From the NCBI GenBank assembly GCA_022747635.1, contig JAKTNV010000011.1:18187981-18251980 (forward strand): DNA of 64,000 bases, written 5' to 3'. The stretch comes from Hetaerina americana. Lineage: Eukaryota; Arthropoda; Insecta; Odonata; Calopterygidae. How positions within the stretch are numbered: the stretch's first letter is position 1; every line of letters starts with the position of its first letter. The position numbers and the translations under genes are program-made. The notes below the pieces were generated by a model. The model made no database searches, had not been told where the DNA came from, and saw only the letters and a program-made list of their open reading frames with translations. This document shows positions 35,201 through 50,200 of this stretch, in pieces.

Positions 35201-38200
35201 TTAGGGTTTTAGGGAATTGTAACTTAGTAACCTTAACCCTTACCAGTAAGTTATTTTATAAAGGATACTTTTATAAAGGAAAATTTTGGCCATAATCAAT
35301 CTAAACATACAGAAGTAATTTATGACTAAGTCATTTTTCACAATTAATACTTTGAAATGTTCATAAAATTAATCTCACTCATAGGAAATACTGTTTTAAA
35401 GATTTTTCCACAGCACAATTTTCTCTAATACTAATTGTTTCGGATACATTTTATCCCCATCATATTCAAATTATTTCAAGTTTGTGGCCAGCAGTTTAAT
35501 AGAAAATCAAATTTTCAGTGACTTTTCATGCAAAAATTATTCCTGATTTGTATCTTTAAGAGCATCTGCACAGCCATTTCATTAATGATTCATTCATTTG
35601 TATACATTTATCAATATTTCATTTGTTTATATAGTGGGAAAATACTTTATTTTTCCTTGGGGAAAATTCCATCACCAAGACTCACCCTTGCCACCAATGC
35701 AATGCCAAGGAATGTCAAGACAATTTATCATGAATCATGAAGTGAATTACAACTTAGCTACCCTTCCATGATTGTCACTCCAATTCAAGTATTCTACCAT
35801 GAATTCTATTGACTATTGCGGCTGAAAAAAAAACCTCAGTGCAGTGATTGCTAATCACCCCTTTCACACCCCTGTATAGTGAATAATATCACCTTTTTGG
35901 GGTTAAAAATAATTGGAATGGTGTTGATAGGTGAAGTGGTATCTCCTGTGGCGGCTTATCACTAATAGTGAGAATTACAGTACACAACTTCAGGCATCGT
36001 ACTACATCTGGCTGGAGTAAAGTCATTGTTTTTAATTATTATCATGGTTAGATCATGTTTGAATTTATTTTCATACTGAGAAGTAGTAGCGTATCGCATT
36101 GCCATTGTGCAGGTTGCATTCTGGGATGATTTTCTTGGAAAGGCTCGAAAATGAGATGAATTGTGATTTTCAACTACTTGCAATTGGATGGCGTATGTCT
36201 TATATTCAGGCCTATAAAGTGCATTATGTAACATCATTATATTTTATCTTCGTGATTTTAAATAACATGCTCAAGAGAGCACAGTATAATTTCCACTTTA
36301 AGCCATGTAAAATCAAATTATTTGTCAATTCTTACAACAAAAGATGATGAACTGATCCTCCACTGCTTTAACACACATTAGATTTTATTTTAAAACTTTT
36401 CCAGAGGGTTAATTGCATCTACAGATTTGAATTTTCTTTGTTTTCTACCTATTCTATCCTCCCTTTATAACACGGTTTCCCATGGGTAAAATGCTCTTTA
36501 TGTTAGTTCAAAACTGAATTAAAAATCTACCTACCTTATATACATAAATGATTTATGAATAAATAAACTTTTTTAAACTATGATTAACCTATTCTTTCAT
36601 ACATAAATGTAAGATAGGGCTGCATTAAAAATATATTATGGATAAGAGCCTACCTGGTTTGATGAAACCTATATATGGTTCAATGTGTAACCAATCCTTG
36701 CAGTAAGTGGTATCATCCAGCTTCTTCACAAATTCAAATTGAACAGGAACCTGAAAGATATTCACATTACAGGTATTTCTTCATACAGGACTTTACTATT
36801 TCATATTACTAGATATGTAATTAAATATAAAACATTAGTTTTGATTAATGAGATGAAAAGAATGATATATTCCCCAAAATCATACAAAGATTTTGGTAAC
36901 AAAAACCTTTCCAAACTTAGGTAGAAAAACAAAAGTTAAACACTGTTAATCATAACCAGAAAACCATAACTATTGAGTGATGACACTACGAGGTCATTAT
37001 AATTTGGCAGAAATATCTTAGAATGGATAAAGATTCAATGCCTATGACAAGATTTAAAGACTATTGTAAAGACAAATGGGATAGATGGTATTGGAAAAAA
37101 ATTACATTGCTAAAAGGGATAAACTTTAAATTGGACTATTGGAAAACTAATGAATCCATGCTGATTTCCGGGAATTACCATCGCGTAGTTTAGTTGGTAG
37201 ACGTCTTTGACCTGAAGACGCTTCCAGGACTGGGGGTGAAACAGTTGTCTACCAACTAAACTACGCGACGGTAATTCCCAGAAATCAGCATGGATTCATC
37301 AGATAGACGGCGCCGAAGCCTAAGGATTTATTGGACAACTAATTTCAGTAAAGAGTATTTTCTTGAAATATGTGTCAATGCAGTAGCTAAACTGGGAATT
37401 GTGATGGTGCGGTGGCTAACATACTGGCTTCCCACCGAGGGGGCCCGGGTTTGAAACTAGGAGACAGCAGATATTTTCCAGTGATATCTTGATCCCTACT
37501 TGATGTGCTTTGTGGAGAGCACTTTGAGTGATTATGTTGTTTGTCAGATGGGATGTTAAACCGTGGACCCCTTGGTGCCTTTCGTTATGAGTAGGCTAAT
37601 GCTGATGCTGGATTTCTCTCCACCATACCTAAAGGTGGAAATCACCTTAGCTGTCGGCCACCTCCCATTAAACTACTACTAGTAGCTAAACATTTGAAGG
37701 AAAAGCTAAATTTTGTGGTTCATAAAAATGTGACTTACAAGTGGGTTTTTACATAAACCTTTCCTTACGCTGTCATGTTAATTTTAGAAGTTTGGATTGT
37801 AAATAATAGAAAACCAGAACTAGGGAAGGGAGCAAAACTAACACTGCCATCAGGTGATACGACAGGCAGTTTTTCTATGACAGATGTCATTCTCATCAGC
37901 CAGTGAGCTTAAGCCATGGTAAGATCAGCTGGTTAAAATTCAGGAAGAATAATTGGAAGGAGCTCAAACATCACTCAGTGTTGGCTTCAGCCTCGTCCCC
38001 ATACATTCTGTTGCCACGCTTGTGTCTCCTAAAGTGACTTAATCACTAGGTTAACCCCTGAGGAAGCAGGGAACATGTTGACATGATGATTCAGATTATT
38101 GCTGCAATAATTTTAAAGGAAACAATTGAGTCTAAGACTCTCATGATCATTGAATTGTTTCCTGATTAGTACAATTCACAATAATGGAAAGGATGCACCT

Positions 38201-41200
38201 AGGCAATATTCTTTTAGATCAACAATTCGTGGTAATTGTTTTACAAAGTAAAATCGGCCACCTACTTTTGTTATTCATGGATATGCAATACTCCAAATTC
38301 GATTTTTTAAATAACTTTCACTACAACTGGAAAAATACATCAGAGAAGCAATCTTTTCAAGTTGTCATTCTATTTTTGTTGCTTACTACTCCATAAATAT
38401 TTATAAATGGCAATGACCACAGCTTATGTCTTATTTGTCAATTTTACAATTCTACGAGTACATTGTTTTTAGTTTAGCTAATCTGGAAATCGCAATTTAC
38501 AATTCAACGCTAAGTCAAAAATAAAAAACTAAAATAAACAAAAATTTATAGTTATTATCTGGGATTCTGCTAAATACAGTCACTGAAAAAAAAGTCTTAC
38601 ATGGTCACATTGGCAAAAGCATGCCATATGGTCTTTTTTTGATTTAACTATATGAGTCTTTCTTTTTTATTTAACTTTCAGAGTAACTTTTTTTAAAATT
38701 TAACATCATTTAACTAACTGATCGTATAATTTTTTATGCTGATAACATTCACCCTTAATTTTACATGCTTTAAACAATGTTTTCTTTTTATCGCGAATTT
38801 TATGATAAAAGCAGTGTATAAAAGCAGTATGATATTTTTATCACACAAAGAATTTATTACAGGGAATGTAGAAAATGTTTTCATTTTTTATGTCTTAACA
38901 TATGTTATCAATTCCAAACAAACAAATGAATCGACTAACAAGAAATTAAGCTGTGAATATTTTATACCTAACAAATGTGTCTGCACAAATATGTTGGCAT
39001 TTCCAGAAATGAAGACCAAAACAATAATTAGCATATCTATAAATTATCTTACCTGGCCGGTGTTGGCTATTATTAAGTCTTTGGTTTGAGCTTCGTTGTA
39101 GTAAACAGTATCTAAAATAATTTCCGTGTTGTCCACCATGACTTGAGGCAAAAATTCATTTTCTAATTTATCCAACTTCTTCATCACTTCCTCGTGTATC
39201 TTCCTGTACTTGCCAATATCGATCACTTTAACCTAAGATTAAAAACACAAGTATATACGTAACACTATGAAACAAGAATCTATAATTGAGTTTAAGCATT
39301 GAAAGTTCTGACAATTTTCTACAATTTTTAGTAATCTTACAAGAACACTTATCTAAATAAAACTCATACACTCTTATCGCATACCCTTTCATGTCATTTC
39401 CCTTTTGGGCTGGGCAACACATTCTTACTTACATATGTAAGAATTGGACAACATACAAATTGTTTGCCTTCACTAGGATTCAAATCAGCAACAGTTCTAA
39501 AGTCACTGTATAACATTTCCTACAGTTTCTTTGAATTACATTTCATTTACTTTAATTTATAGTTCTGTTATGATTGAAATTGAAATGAAAATGCTTCCTT
39601 TCAAATTATCTCTGTACATATGACCAACAAAATTTACATTAACGCATCTAAGTCATAGAAATGACCTCCAATAATGTGTCCTATACACCTGTCATGTATC
39701 CTCAATAATTTATACTGTGTCTGCTAGGCAATAAACATAATATTATTTTTATTAAACTTTTAACCCATTAACCTAAGCTTCAATTCAATACTTCAATTAG
39801 TAATACTCAGAAAGTTTTCAATAAAATTACCCAAAATGGTCTAACGCAAGTAACACAACAGCTGATATTTCAGCAATGTTAATTTTCTTGCACAGTAAAT
39901 TACTATAGACACAATACTACATTTACTTTTATACTTTTATGTCGTAGAAAAATGATCCTATGAAATTCCCATACTCGTCATGAGACAGGAATTCATAGCA
40001 GACATTTTAATGTTCACAACCAAATGTGAATCTAAAAATATTTTCTTCTCTACATTAATCTTGAGCTTGATTTGAGAGAATTCACTAAGGAAAAAATTTT
40101 CATTTTTTCACAAAATTTACCTTTGGGATATCTTAAATGCAAACCTTAAGCCTAGTACACGAAATGAATATGGAACCTATGAGTGTCTATGACTTACAAA
40201 TGAGAATCAGAGAGTAGTTACAACTTTCCAGTATCATGATAAACCTGTATCCATTAATATAACATAAAAATATAACCATAAAATATTAGGACAAAAAGCA
40301 TTATGTTTTAATTACCTCAGCATCAAAGAGAGCACTGACAGGTTTGTGGTCACTAATCTTGAGAACTTGGTGACTCCGGTAAGAAACTTGCTTGATTCCT
40401 TCTCCCTTCCAAAGGATTCTATCACACCAGGCAGGTGCTCTGTTCTTTTCACTGAAAAATAAAATGTTTTCATTGTTTTTCTTTCAGCCATGCTTCACAA
40501 TAACAAAGGATGTTTACATTTCTGTTGAAAAATATTACATGTTTGCATTTTCCTTCTCTGCTATGACTGTTTATGGGAGGAAGAGATGATAAACAAAACA
40601 GGAAGTACGAGAAAAATAAACATACAATGGAATGCCAGGAGAAGAAATACCATGATTTATTAATACTACTGCTGCAAATGTCACCTTAAACACAGATGTT
40701 ATCCACTTAATATCATATTAAGAGTAGGTAAAAAAAAAGATTAGTGATAAAAAATTGTTTGCAATTTTTCATCTATAATATTTTATCCATTTCCTAGTTT
40801 CAATGCCATATATAATAATTAACTTGACTAAAAAACGATGCAGTGCATTCATATTAGTCACTGGAATAATACATACAGAGTGGAACAAACTTGTGTTCAT
40901 TGCTATGGAATAATTGCAGCAAAGTGGACCTGAGACAGTGTTATATAAAAGAGATAAACTGTGATTTTAATAAAATAAACAGGAAATTGTTTTAAAATGG
41001 AAGTCTGAATTAACACAAAGTCATCATTTAATTGCATTTTCCTCATCAAAAGTGTTCTGGTTTAGCCATTTCAAAAATACTCTTGGATAATTTTTTTCAA
41101 GTTGAAGTCTTCCTGAAGAAGCTTGGAAGACATCAAGGAGAAATATAAGGTAAAACTCTTCCACTATATTATAACTGCTTAATGAATCTTATTTCTAAGC

Positions 41201-44200
41201 GAACTCAACATTTTCTCCAAGATGAGGGAAATTTTCATCCAGCATTTTCTGCAAATTCTAGCATAAAATTCTGTTCACCTTATAAAAATAATTAAAAATT
41301 CTGCCTCAAGTATGAATAACTCATCATCTTCTACCTATGAACTTAGTCCTAGGTGATTGCCTTCTACTTTTTGGTCAATGATGTATACATTATAAAGACT
41401 TTCCTTCATTCCTTTATTTATTCTTGTTTCCTTACGTGAGATTTTCAAATGTCCTGTTTGTTTCCAGCAGAGGATGAATATCTCACTTTATTGCTATTGT
41501 AAAACTTTGATATTTAGCATGGTTTCGTAGAAACATGGTTGTTGAGGGGAGACGATAAGTGTGGATTGGAGGCTTTATAAATGTGGGTGTGGAGAAGGAT
41601 GGAGAAGGTGAAATGAACAGAAAGGAAAGCAAATGAGAAACTGCTAGGAGCATTGAGGGAAGAGAGGGAATTATTGGGAGAAATCCCAAGGAGCTAGGAG
41701 AAAGATGGATGCAGCGCATTTTGATTGGCGGTGGGATGTTGAAGAATGTGATAAAGGGGAGAATGATAGGCAAATGAGGAAGGGGTAGGAAGATGATAGG
41801 GATGTTGGATGGGATGAAGGGAGGAAGTATGAGGAACTGAAGATGGGCTTATAGTATTCTTGTCCCCTTATCAATACGGCTGGATGTGAGGTTGTATTTT
41901 TGTTAGAAGAGGCAAGGAAATCTACCATTGTACAGTTTGTGTCCATCAAAACCTACATTAGCCGGTAGAATACTACTACTAGTAACTGTTCAAGGGAGAG
42001 CAAACAGAGATACAAAGGAGAGCAACAAATGCGTAGAAAAATATTGGAGACAGAAGGCAATTTGCATTGGGAGTTTGAGAGATCAAAAGTAGGCAAGAAA
42101 ACTGATGAAAGTGCACATAACAGAGAAACTGAGAAGTTATGGCAAGGGAGGAGGAAATGGAGACAGGCTAAGGCTAGGCGCTAAGGCCTTAGCCCAGGGG
42201 TTGAGAATGGTATGGGTAAATTTGCCTAACACTCCCCCCGCTGAACTTGCACTGAACAGCATTAGCTGTTCATAACTTTTACTGAGGTGTATCAATGATT
42301 TTTTTTTCTTTCTTTTATTGAATAGTTCTTAAAAAAAATTCACTAGCCATTTTTTTCTGGACTGTCTACCCACCAAATGACGATTTATTTCAGGTGAAAC
42401 AATCTTGTGGAAAATACATTAAGACTTGGGAAATTATTTTCATATCTCCATGGAAATTTGCACAGACCTATATTTCTATATTTCGAGTTATTTTGCAAAT
42501 ATATACGACCATCTAATAACTTTTTTTAAACAGTAATAGCAAAAGAATCAAAAGTCAATACATTCATAAAGAAATATTTGGTTCAATTTTCATTAATTGT
42601 TATTTCCTATCTATTTTAGTGGTGTACTACACGTTTTCATTTGTTTGAAAATTTCAATAAGAATCATTAAATAGCTCCTGAAATATTGTCATCCATACAA
42701 ATGCATCAGCCTGAAAGAAAGATATTACTAGCACTAGTATGATTCTCATATTTTAGATCTCAATGGAAAAAATTCTTCCTCTTTTTCATTACTATACTGA
42801 CATTTTGGGGAAATATGAATATATTATTCCCACAGAAAATTATACCTCTTGGGAAAAAGTCGAGAAGTTATTTGTATACAATTATTTATTATAATCATAT
42901 TCTCTGGTCCAGAAGACACAATTTGTTTACTCCAAAACGTGCTTTAAAACCAGCCTATATGTTATGGGCCAAGGCTATATGGGTAAGACATCATCCTAGA
43001 AGTTGAAAGCTGATTTTTGAGTAGTAGTAGTAGTATTTAGGGGAGGCGACCAACAGCTGAGGTCATTTGCGCCATAGGGGATGGACAGGAAAGGATGAAG
43101 GGTGGAGAGAAACCTGGCGTCGGTATTAGCCTACTCTTTATGAAGGTGCCAAGGGGTCCGCAGCTTAACGTCCCATCCGACGGACGGCATACTCACTCAA
43201 AGTGCCCTCCACAAAGCACCTTAAGTAGGGATCGAGATACCTCTGAAAAATATTCAACACCGCCGGGATTTGAACCCGGGCCCTCTGGGTGGGAAGCCAG
43301 TACATTAGCCCCCACACTATCTCGATGCCCCCACACCATCTCGATCCCCCCACCGATTTTTGAATAGAAGAGAAAAACAGTTTCTATTGAGTGTTTTTTC
43401 CTCGATCAGGAATAGAAAATGGTTGTCTTTATCACAAATTTTGATAATATGTTTTGAGCCAGTAGTAAGCAATAGAACTATTATATTTCATTGACATGTC
43501 TTCTAAAAAATTCCAAAATAAATTGTACATGCATACAATTTAGCACGTTTAGTTTCATCTCACCTGTGATGCTACTGCTTACATACGTTGGGCTAACGGG
43601 GATGCCTCCCTTCGGTTCACACATTGTATCTCTCATCAGAAACTCAAGAGTCTACCGGCACTCAACCATTATATGAAAGTGTCATTCAATGCATAATATG
43701 TTTCTTACTGTTTGGTATAAATAAATCTGTTGCATAAAAAGTTAAAATTAGAATAATTGCATGGGATCAAAAGAGAGAAGATTGTCATACAGCATTCCAT
43801 TTAAAACTTGAAGTAGTGATTTATGCTTCAGAACACAAAAAAAGAGAAGCTGATGAGTTTCCAAAGAAACTGCGGGAGATGCCGCAACAGTGACTTTTAA
43901 CAGAGTCATCCGCTAATGTGCATTTCAATGCAACAATTTCAGAGTGTAAAAATCATTCACCTTGGCTGGGATTTGAACCCAGATCCCTCAACATCCGGTC
44001 GAGTGCTTTAGCCAGTTAAGCTATCGAGGCGTCCTATTAAACTCAGAAATTTTGGGGCTTTTAAAGGAACAAGATGTTGTGACGAAATACAGTGCATACA
44101 ATGCCACAGGCATTCGTAGTCATGCACAAGCACCACTGTCCATGAGGTTAAAGCCAACTTTAAACACTTAGGCTGTTTATACCTTGACAAATTTTGTCAC

Positions 44201-47200
44201 AACATCTTGTTCCTTTGAAAGCACTCTGAAATTGTTGCATTGAAGCTGATGAGTATTTTGGCCCACCTCGGACTGGGAAGGTGATATGTGAATGGAGGAA
44301 GCAGAAAATTGATTTAGTGAATGCAGATAGGATTAAAAAATTTCATGCTCATGTGCTCCTAAATGGACAAAGTTTGAGGAAAACATCAATAACTGGATAA
44401 AACACAGGAAGAACAGAATTACCGTTTCAACAAAAATAATTTTAATTGAAGTAAGAAAATTTACAATAGGTTTTTCCATTGCTTTTCCTCTGGGGCAATG
44501 TTGCGCAGTGTTCACACAGTATGCAATAGTGTGCAGGATTCTTGAAGAGAAACGGTCTCTGCATTCATATGAGAATTACAATAGGGCAAAAACTGCCACT
44601 TGAATATGAAAGAAAGGTTATAGAATTCCACAGTGAAAATAACTGCATAAATGATTTTAGCACTATGTGATGATGTGTTTCTGGGATTCTATAAAGAATT
44701 AAATGCTAATATAGTTTTTAATAAAAAATTATTAATCATTCCAAAATCTTATAAAAACTTTAAAATTAGCAACTATATAAACATTTACATAATTGATGAT
44801 TTTTCATCTAACAATTCTATTTTCTTCTTATAAAGTGTTAACATTAAAATACTTATTAGTTTGAACCAAGAATTTTTCACAAATTCTAACCCAAAAAACA
44901 ATCAAACATTTCTCTGTTTTCTACCTTGTCTTCAAGGTCTGGGACATGAGTAAACTTGATAACTTTAAGAGACTTCATTGATATCATTCGCCAAATATTC
45001 CATGATATACACAGGTCAAGACAATTGTTTCATTTTTGTTTCTTAGCTTCTTCCCACGGTTCCATGATATTATTACTGTGTTTAAACAAGTGGAACTAAC
45101 AACAAATATATATTCACATTAGAATTTTGACAAGCTGGTGTTTGGAAACTGCTGCCACATAGTGGCATCTTTTTGGACAGTGCCTGCTTACATAAGTGTA
45201 GATTTTCATAAGTTGAGGCTTATGTAATTCAGGGATTGCCTGCACCTTTATAAAGAGATAATAACCATACAATGGTCATGAATATGTTACAATAAACTTC
45301 CATGTAGTGAGGGTATTATGCTCCTTCTTTGAAATCAAAACTTGTTGAATGGCATCATATAAGAATTCAATAAATAGGAGAATAGAGAGTTTAGTTCTTT
45401 GATTCACAAGTTAGAGATTTAATTTCCACACATACCTTATCAGTATGTACAACTGGTCAACTTGTACACATTAATCGCTGAATTAACCATGCAGACTTTT
45501 CTTTTTTATTGAACATTCCCCTGGTCATAATTGTATTCACAGAAAAGTAGGTTTTGTTTCCTAAGTGATAGTATCTCATTACATTTGCTTGCTATTTATA
45601 TTAAAATAAGAAAGAATGATTTGATTCTTGTTCAGTGGGGACATATTATGGCATCAAAAATTTAACTTGCATAAAAATGGTATGAAACAATATTCCATCC
45701 CTCTCGATAACACACCCACAAGCTCTAATGACTATCATCATCAGCTGTTTCCTCACTCAGTCCCAATGAAACTAAACACGGTTTGCATTTATTCCGTGAA
45801 ATTTTGACTCAATGGTAAGAGGTAGTATCCAAGACACAAAAGGAGAGCCTTGAAAAACTATTGCTTTATCACAGACAATTAACAGGGCAGTTCATATAAG
45901 CAAACTAATTAAAAGACCATATGCTGTTTATAAGACTTATGAAATACAATGTTAGTGTTGAATAAACAGAAATTGAGAAGCAGTGAAGTGTAGCAGTGAA
46001 AAAATGTGACATAGATATGCAAGCTTCAGTTTCAAATGTAAGAGTGAATCTACTGATGAAAACAAATTATTAAACCACAAGTAGTTTATTGCAGTCGTAT
46101 TTCAAAAAGTTTGAATTCATAACAAATATCATTTATTCCATCCACTACAGACAACAAGGGAAATAGCTATGAACCAATGTTCCGGTATATTAGCAATAAG
46201 GAACTTGTTTGCGCAGCAAGTATGCACGAGCCAGCCACTGACAGATCTGGTGAAATATTTTTTTTGGGTCTGCTCTTGGTAAATGGATGAAGAGTTAAAG
46301 TGATCTACAAACGCAACAAATATATGATTAGATTGTACACATTAACTGCATTGTAAAAATTGGCAATTTTAGATTATTAGCTTTGATTATAAGGTTCTTT
46401 ACCTTATACTCTAGAAATTACATGAATGCCATGGTATGATGTGGCATGAAATGTGGAAGTTTGCTCCAGTCGCGGCACTCCAAGCCACGACTTACCGAGA
46501 GGAAGCACAGTGTGACATGGAATTGGGTAGAGTAAGGTTAAATCTTGCTGAAATTGTATCATATGAAAAATTATGTACTTTTCCACATAATTTATTTTAA
46601 GGTACAATTCATTTCACTGACTTATGGGATTATCAGGTACAATTTACATTTACATACAGCACTGGAATATATAGGCTTAGGACAGATTGGAGTAAGGTGG
46701 CTATGGTTGAGGGTAAGGAAGGGTGAGATGTTAAAGGTGGGGGGTCAGAGTTATTTGGGAAAGGGAAGAGGTGATTGCTTCATGGTATGGGGTATGGTGG
46801 ATGAACATGGGAAGGGTGGGAATGATCAGGTATGTTGAGGGGTTGGTTTTTGTTATTATCCTTAATGTTAGTATCAAGGAAAGGAGTGGGGTTGTGGGTA
46901 CAATCACTCATTACAAAGGATCGTGTTGGGGTCTGCCAAGTGTCTCCTTATCTTGATTTGCTCGAGAGTATCCATTTTTATTCGTTTTGGGAGGATGCAC
47001 AGTATTTCATGAAAAAAATTGCCATTGTGGTAATACTTCATGAGGTGTTTGGCAAAGAAGGAGTTGAAATACTAATTTTTATGACACCTAGGGCGTTCTT
47101 TGGCTCACGCCTTGAAATTTCTCTGTCTGCCCAACATAAGAGATGTTGCAAGCATTGCCTTTCGGTTTATTATGTCTGATTTATGAAGTTTTTCCTGTTT

Positions 47201-50200
47201 GTCTTTGCCAATAGCTATGAATTTGAAGAGACTAAGAGAGGGTGGGGGAGGGGTAAAAGGCTACTTCAAAGAAGGTAGATAGGTGATTATGATGGTATTT
47301 TGCAATGTATCCATACTCAAAGTTTCCTAATCAGTTTTTCCATAGCTTTACACCTTTTCAATCATGTATGTAAAGCAATGAAAATCACGGAGAAATATAT
47401 CTGTTAGTTATAGGATGTGAAAAAATACCAAAGATAATTATTTAACATTTATTAGCAAGCTAGAATATATTAAATCCAAAATATGACAGGAAAAAAGAAA
47501 GAAACCTAGAAAGAAAAAAGTTTATTGGTTTTCAAAACAAATAATAAACAAAAAGAACACTTAAGAATGTCACTTAATGCATCAAGCTAGAAATGCTTCC
47601 ATTGTGAAAATTTCCTTAGAATAGATCACATTTTTGGAAGTTCGTAAATGAGGCGTCAATTTATTTCCATTTTGCTCATGAAAACATCTGTGCATGTTAT
47701 AATAGTAGTATACTATAATCAGAAAATTACAGTAGTTACATTCTCAAGCAGTTAGAAAAGGATCTCTGTCATAGAATATGAATAGTTAGCCATGAACCTG
47801 TTAAGGCCCACACAGTCTTTGCACTACCATGGTAAATGCATTCAACAGTAGAGGCAGTCCCTGAGTTACAAAAAAGATGTTCTTGAGATCATCTTAAATT
47901 CAGATTGGTAAATAGCTTGGACTCCTGCTGAACAGCACATAAACAGTAGTATTATAAAAAACCTTATTGCAAAGGTACTACTTGGGCATTTATAATAGCT
48001 CAGTTGAGTGCATGTTACCTCCAGCCAATCAATGCCCAGCTTGTAGCCAGTGACATGGATTAGTTTTTCTAAACAGCCAAGAATTCATCTCGGAATGTCT
48101 GGCATCCTGAGGCCTAAATGAGCTATTTTATCACAAAATGACATCAATGATGATCATTACAAGGGTTTCCCCTAATTTAAATTATTATTATTATTTTGCA
48201 CCAAACAAGCATGAATGCAGGATTATTTTTGGCGGATTTCTTTGTGGAAAAAATCTGAGTCTTATCTGAGTAACTTAAGGCATTTATTTGATAACATAAT
48301 TATAAATTATCCTAATTGGGAAACCCTGGGAACCCATTCATGAGTATAAAGCACCTTATGATTCCATAGCTTGGGGACTGCCTGTAAACATTTCCACTTT
48401 AATCAAACTATGACTTCCTTACGATTAAATTTAACAGTAATAACTAATGAAACCAGCTTAAAATGGGTACCTTGAATCCCAGTCATCTGTGCCTGGGTCA
48501 TATTTGTAGGTAGGTCTGAATGTTATGGGTCCTTCTTCATATCCAACAAAAACCTGCTTCTGAGCCCGCTGTTGATGGAACTGGTCATAAGTGAGTATTC
48601 TCAGGTAGTTCCCTTTGTCAATCAAGTCCTTCACAAATTTTGGATCCAGTTCTGTGATACGATAGTTCAGGTCCCCTAACCAATACACTTGACTGTAACG
48701 AAGCAAGGAGAATCATCAGGAGGTGAAACAATTTTAATACAGTTAATCTTCCACTCTGTGACTCTTTAGAATATCTGCTTTAAGATTCATACAGATCTCA
48801 ATTCATATTTACAGTCATTTCCAATAAATTTTAGCTTCACTAAGAGGATGCCGAATATTTTGGCACGCAAGCACCTGGCGTGAAAACCGTGAAACATTAA
48901 CATATTATTAATTTTTTACTGTTAGGAGCAATCTATGATTGCATTGGCACCAAAATGATAGATAACTTCTGGCTAAGTTCTAAATGTAATTATATACCTT
49001 CTAATGAGCGCCAATATTTCATCTTAAATCAACTAGACTACAATATGAAACTTACAAGTCATTTCTGATGATTTGTTTCCCAGCAATGATTCACAAATGA
49101 AATACATACTGATAAAAATAATGAAATAATTATCAAAGTCCTATCTATTAAAATATAATAATACAGTAAAATAATTAATGTTTTCTTCATGCAATATTCA
49201 AAGAATTATTCAATTCAATTCTTTACGTTGGCACTACATTTTTATTCCAATGTATTCCATAAACTCTACTCATTTCATCCTCAGCACAAGGAAGACACAT
49301 AAAATACGGACAAAAACACTATAAGAGAATGAGACAGCAAAATGCTGCAAAATGATTCAATAATATGCTGAAATAAATAAGAGATGTGTGCAAAATACTA
49401 TGGACCACAAATATTCAAGTCAGCAACTTTGGGAAAAAATTTTAAGTCCTTGTCAACCCCAATGATTATGAGTCAAATTTTACCAGTTCATTCATTAATA
49501 ATCATTTGTAATAATATTTTCATTTCCCCAAGAACCTTGATACAATTTGTGCTGCATACATTATTGTACATCACATATGGCATGTCAAAGATAAATGTTT
49601 CTACGCTTGACAAATACACTACAATTAATCACAATCACATCATTAGCACACAATAAGTAAATTCTTAGGTTTTAAAAATTATAGAACAGAATAGTACACT
49701 TTCAGCAGAAGAAATGCTTCTCATTAATGTTTGAGGAGGAAGTTGCCCGGGGAAATCTGAAAAAGATGGGGGAGGTGATAAGAGGAACTGTTGAAAAATA
49801 GCAGTATATTGAAGGCCGCGATAGAAGGGAGAACGCTAGGTATGCAGGATAGAGAAGGGGAGAGAGAAAGGTTTTTAGACAGCACAAAGGCAGGCAAAAG
49901 TTATGAAGAAACAAAGAAAGAAATAGGAAGATCCCACAATACTTGGAAATAAATAAATGGCTGTTAGAGTCCATCAAAAATCTACCATTAAAATCGGTAG
50001 AATATCTTGATCGATTGATTGAAACATACAATTTTACCATTCTCCTCATGGCACTACACAGTTGCTTGAGAAGATAGTCAGCCATGCTTGACCTACTATG
50101 CAAGAAATTTAAGTTAGTTTCCCATGTCATACTGCTTTTTAAATAGCTAAAATATTACTATTAGGAACTTGTTTCTTTGAATTCCTACTAGTTTTTATCA

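Larger units (their letters stand above)
43757..44600 (+). pseudogene. Tigger/pogo-like transposase N-terminal remnant, split by a nested element
   Basis: Outside the insertion at 43859-44241, plus frames read [20 protein letters not shown], then [20 protein letters not shown], then [18 protein letters not shown] and [13 protein letters not shown]. This is the order found at the start of Tigger/pogo-type transposases: Brinker/psq-like HTH, then the CENP-B-type second HTH with its W-rich turn. The DDE domain is not seen. Frame is lost in places. Confidence 0.65.

Noticed and set aside
43959..44030. Functional tRNA gene
   Set aside because: Two acceptor-stem mismatches, no long variable arm for an anticodon reading GGA, and location inside a fold-back transposon.
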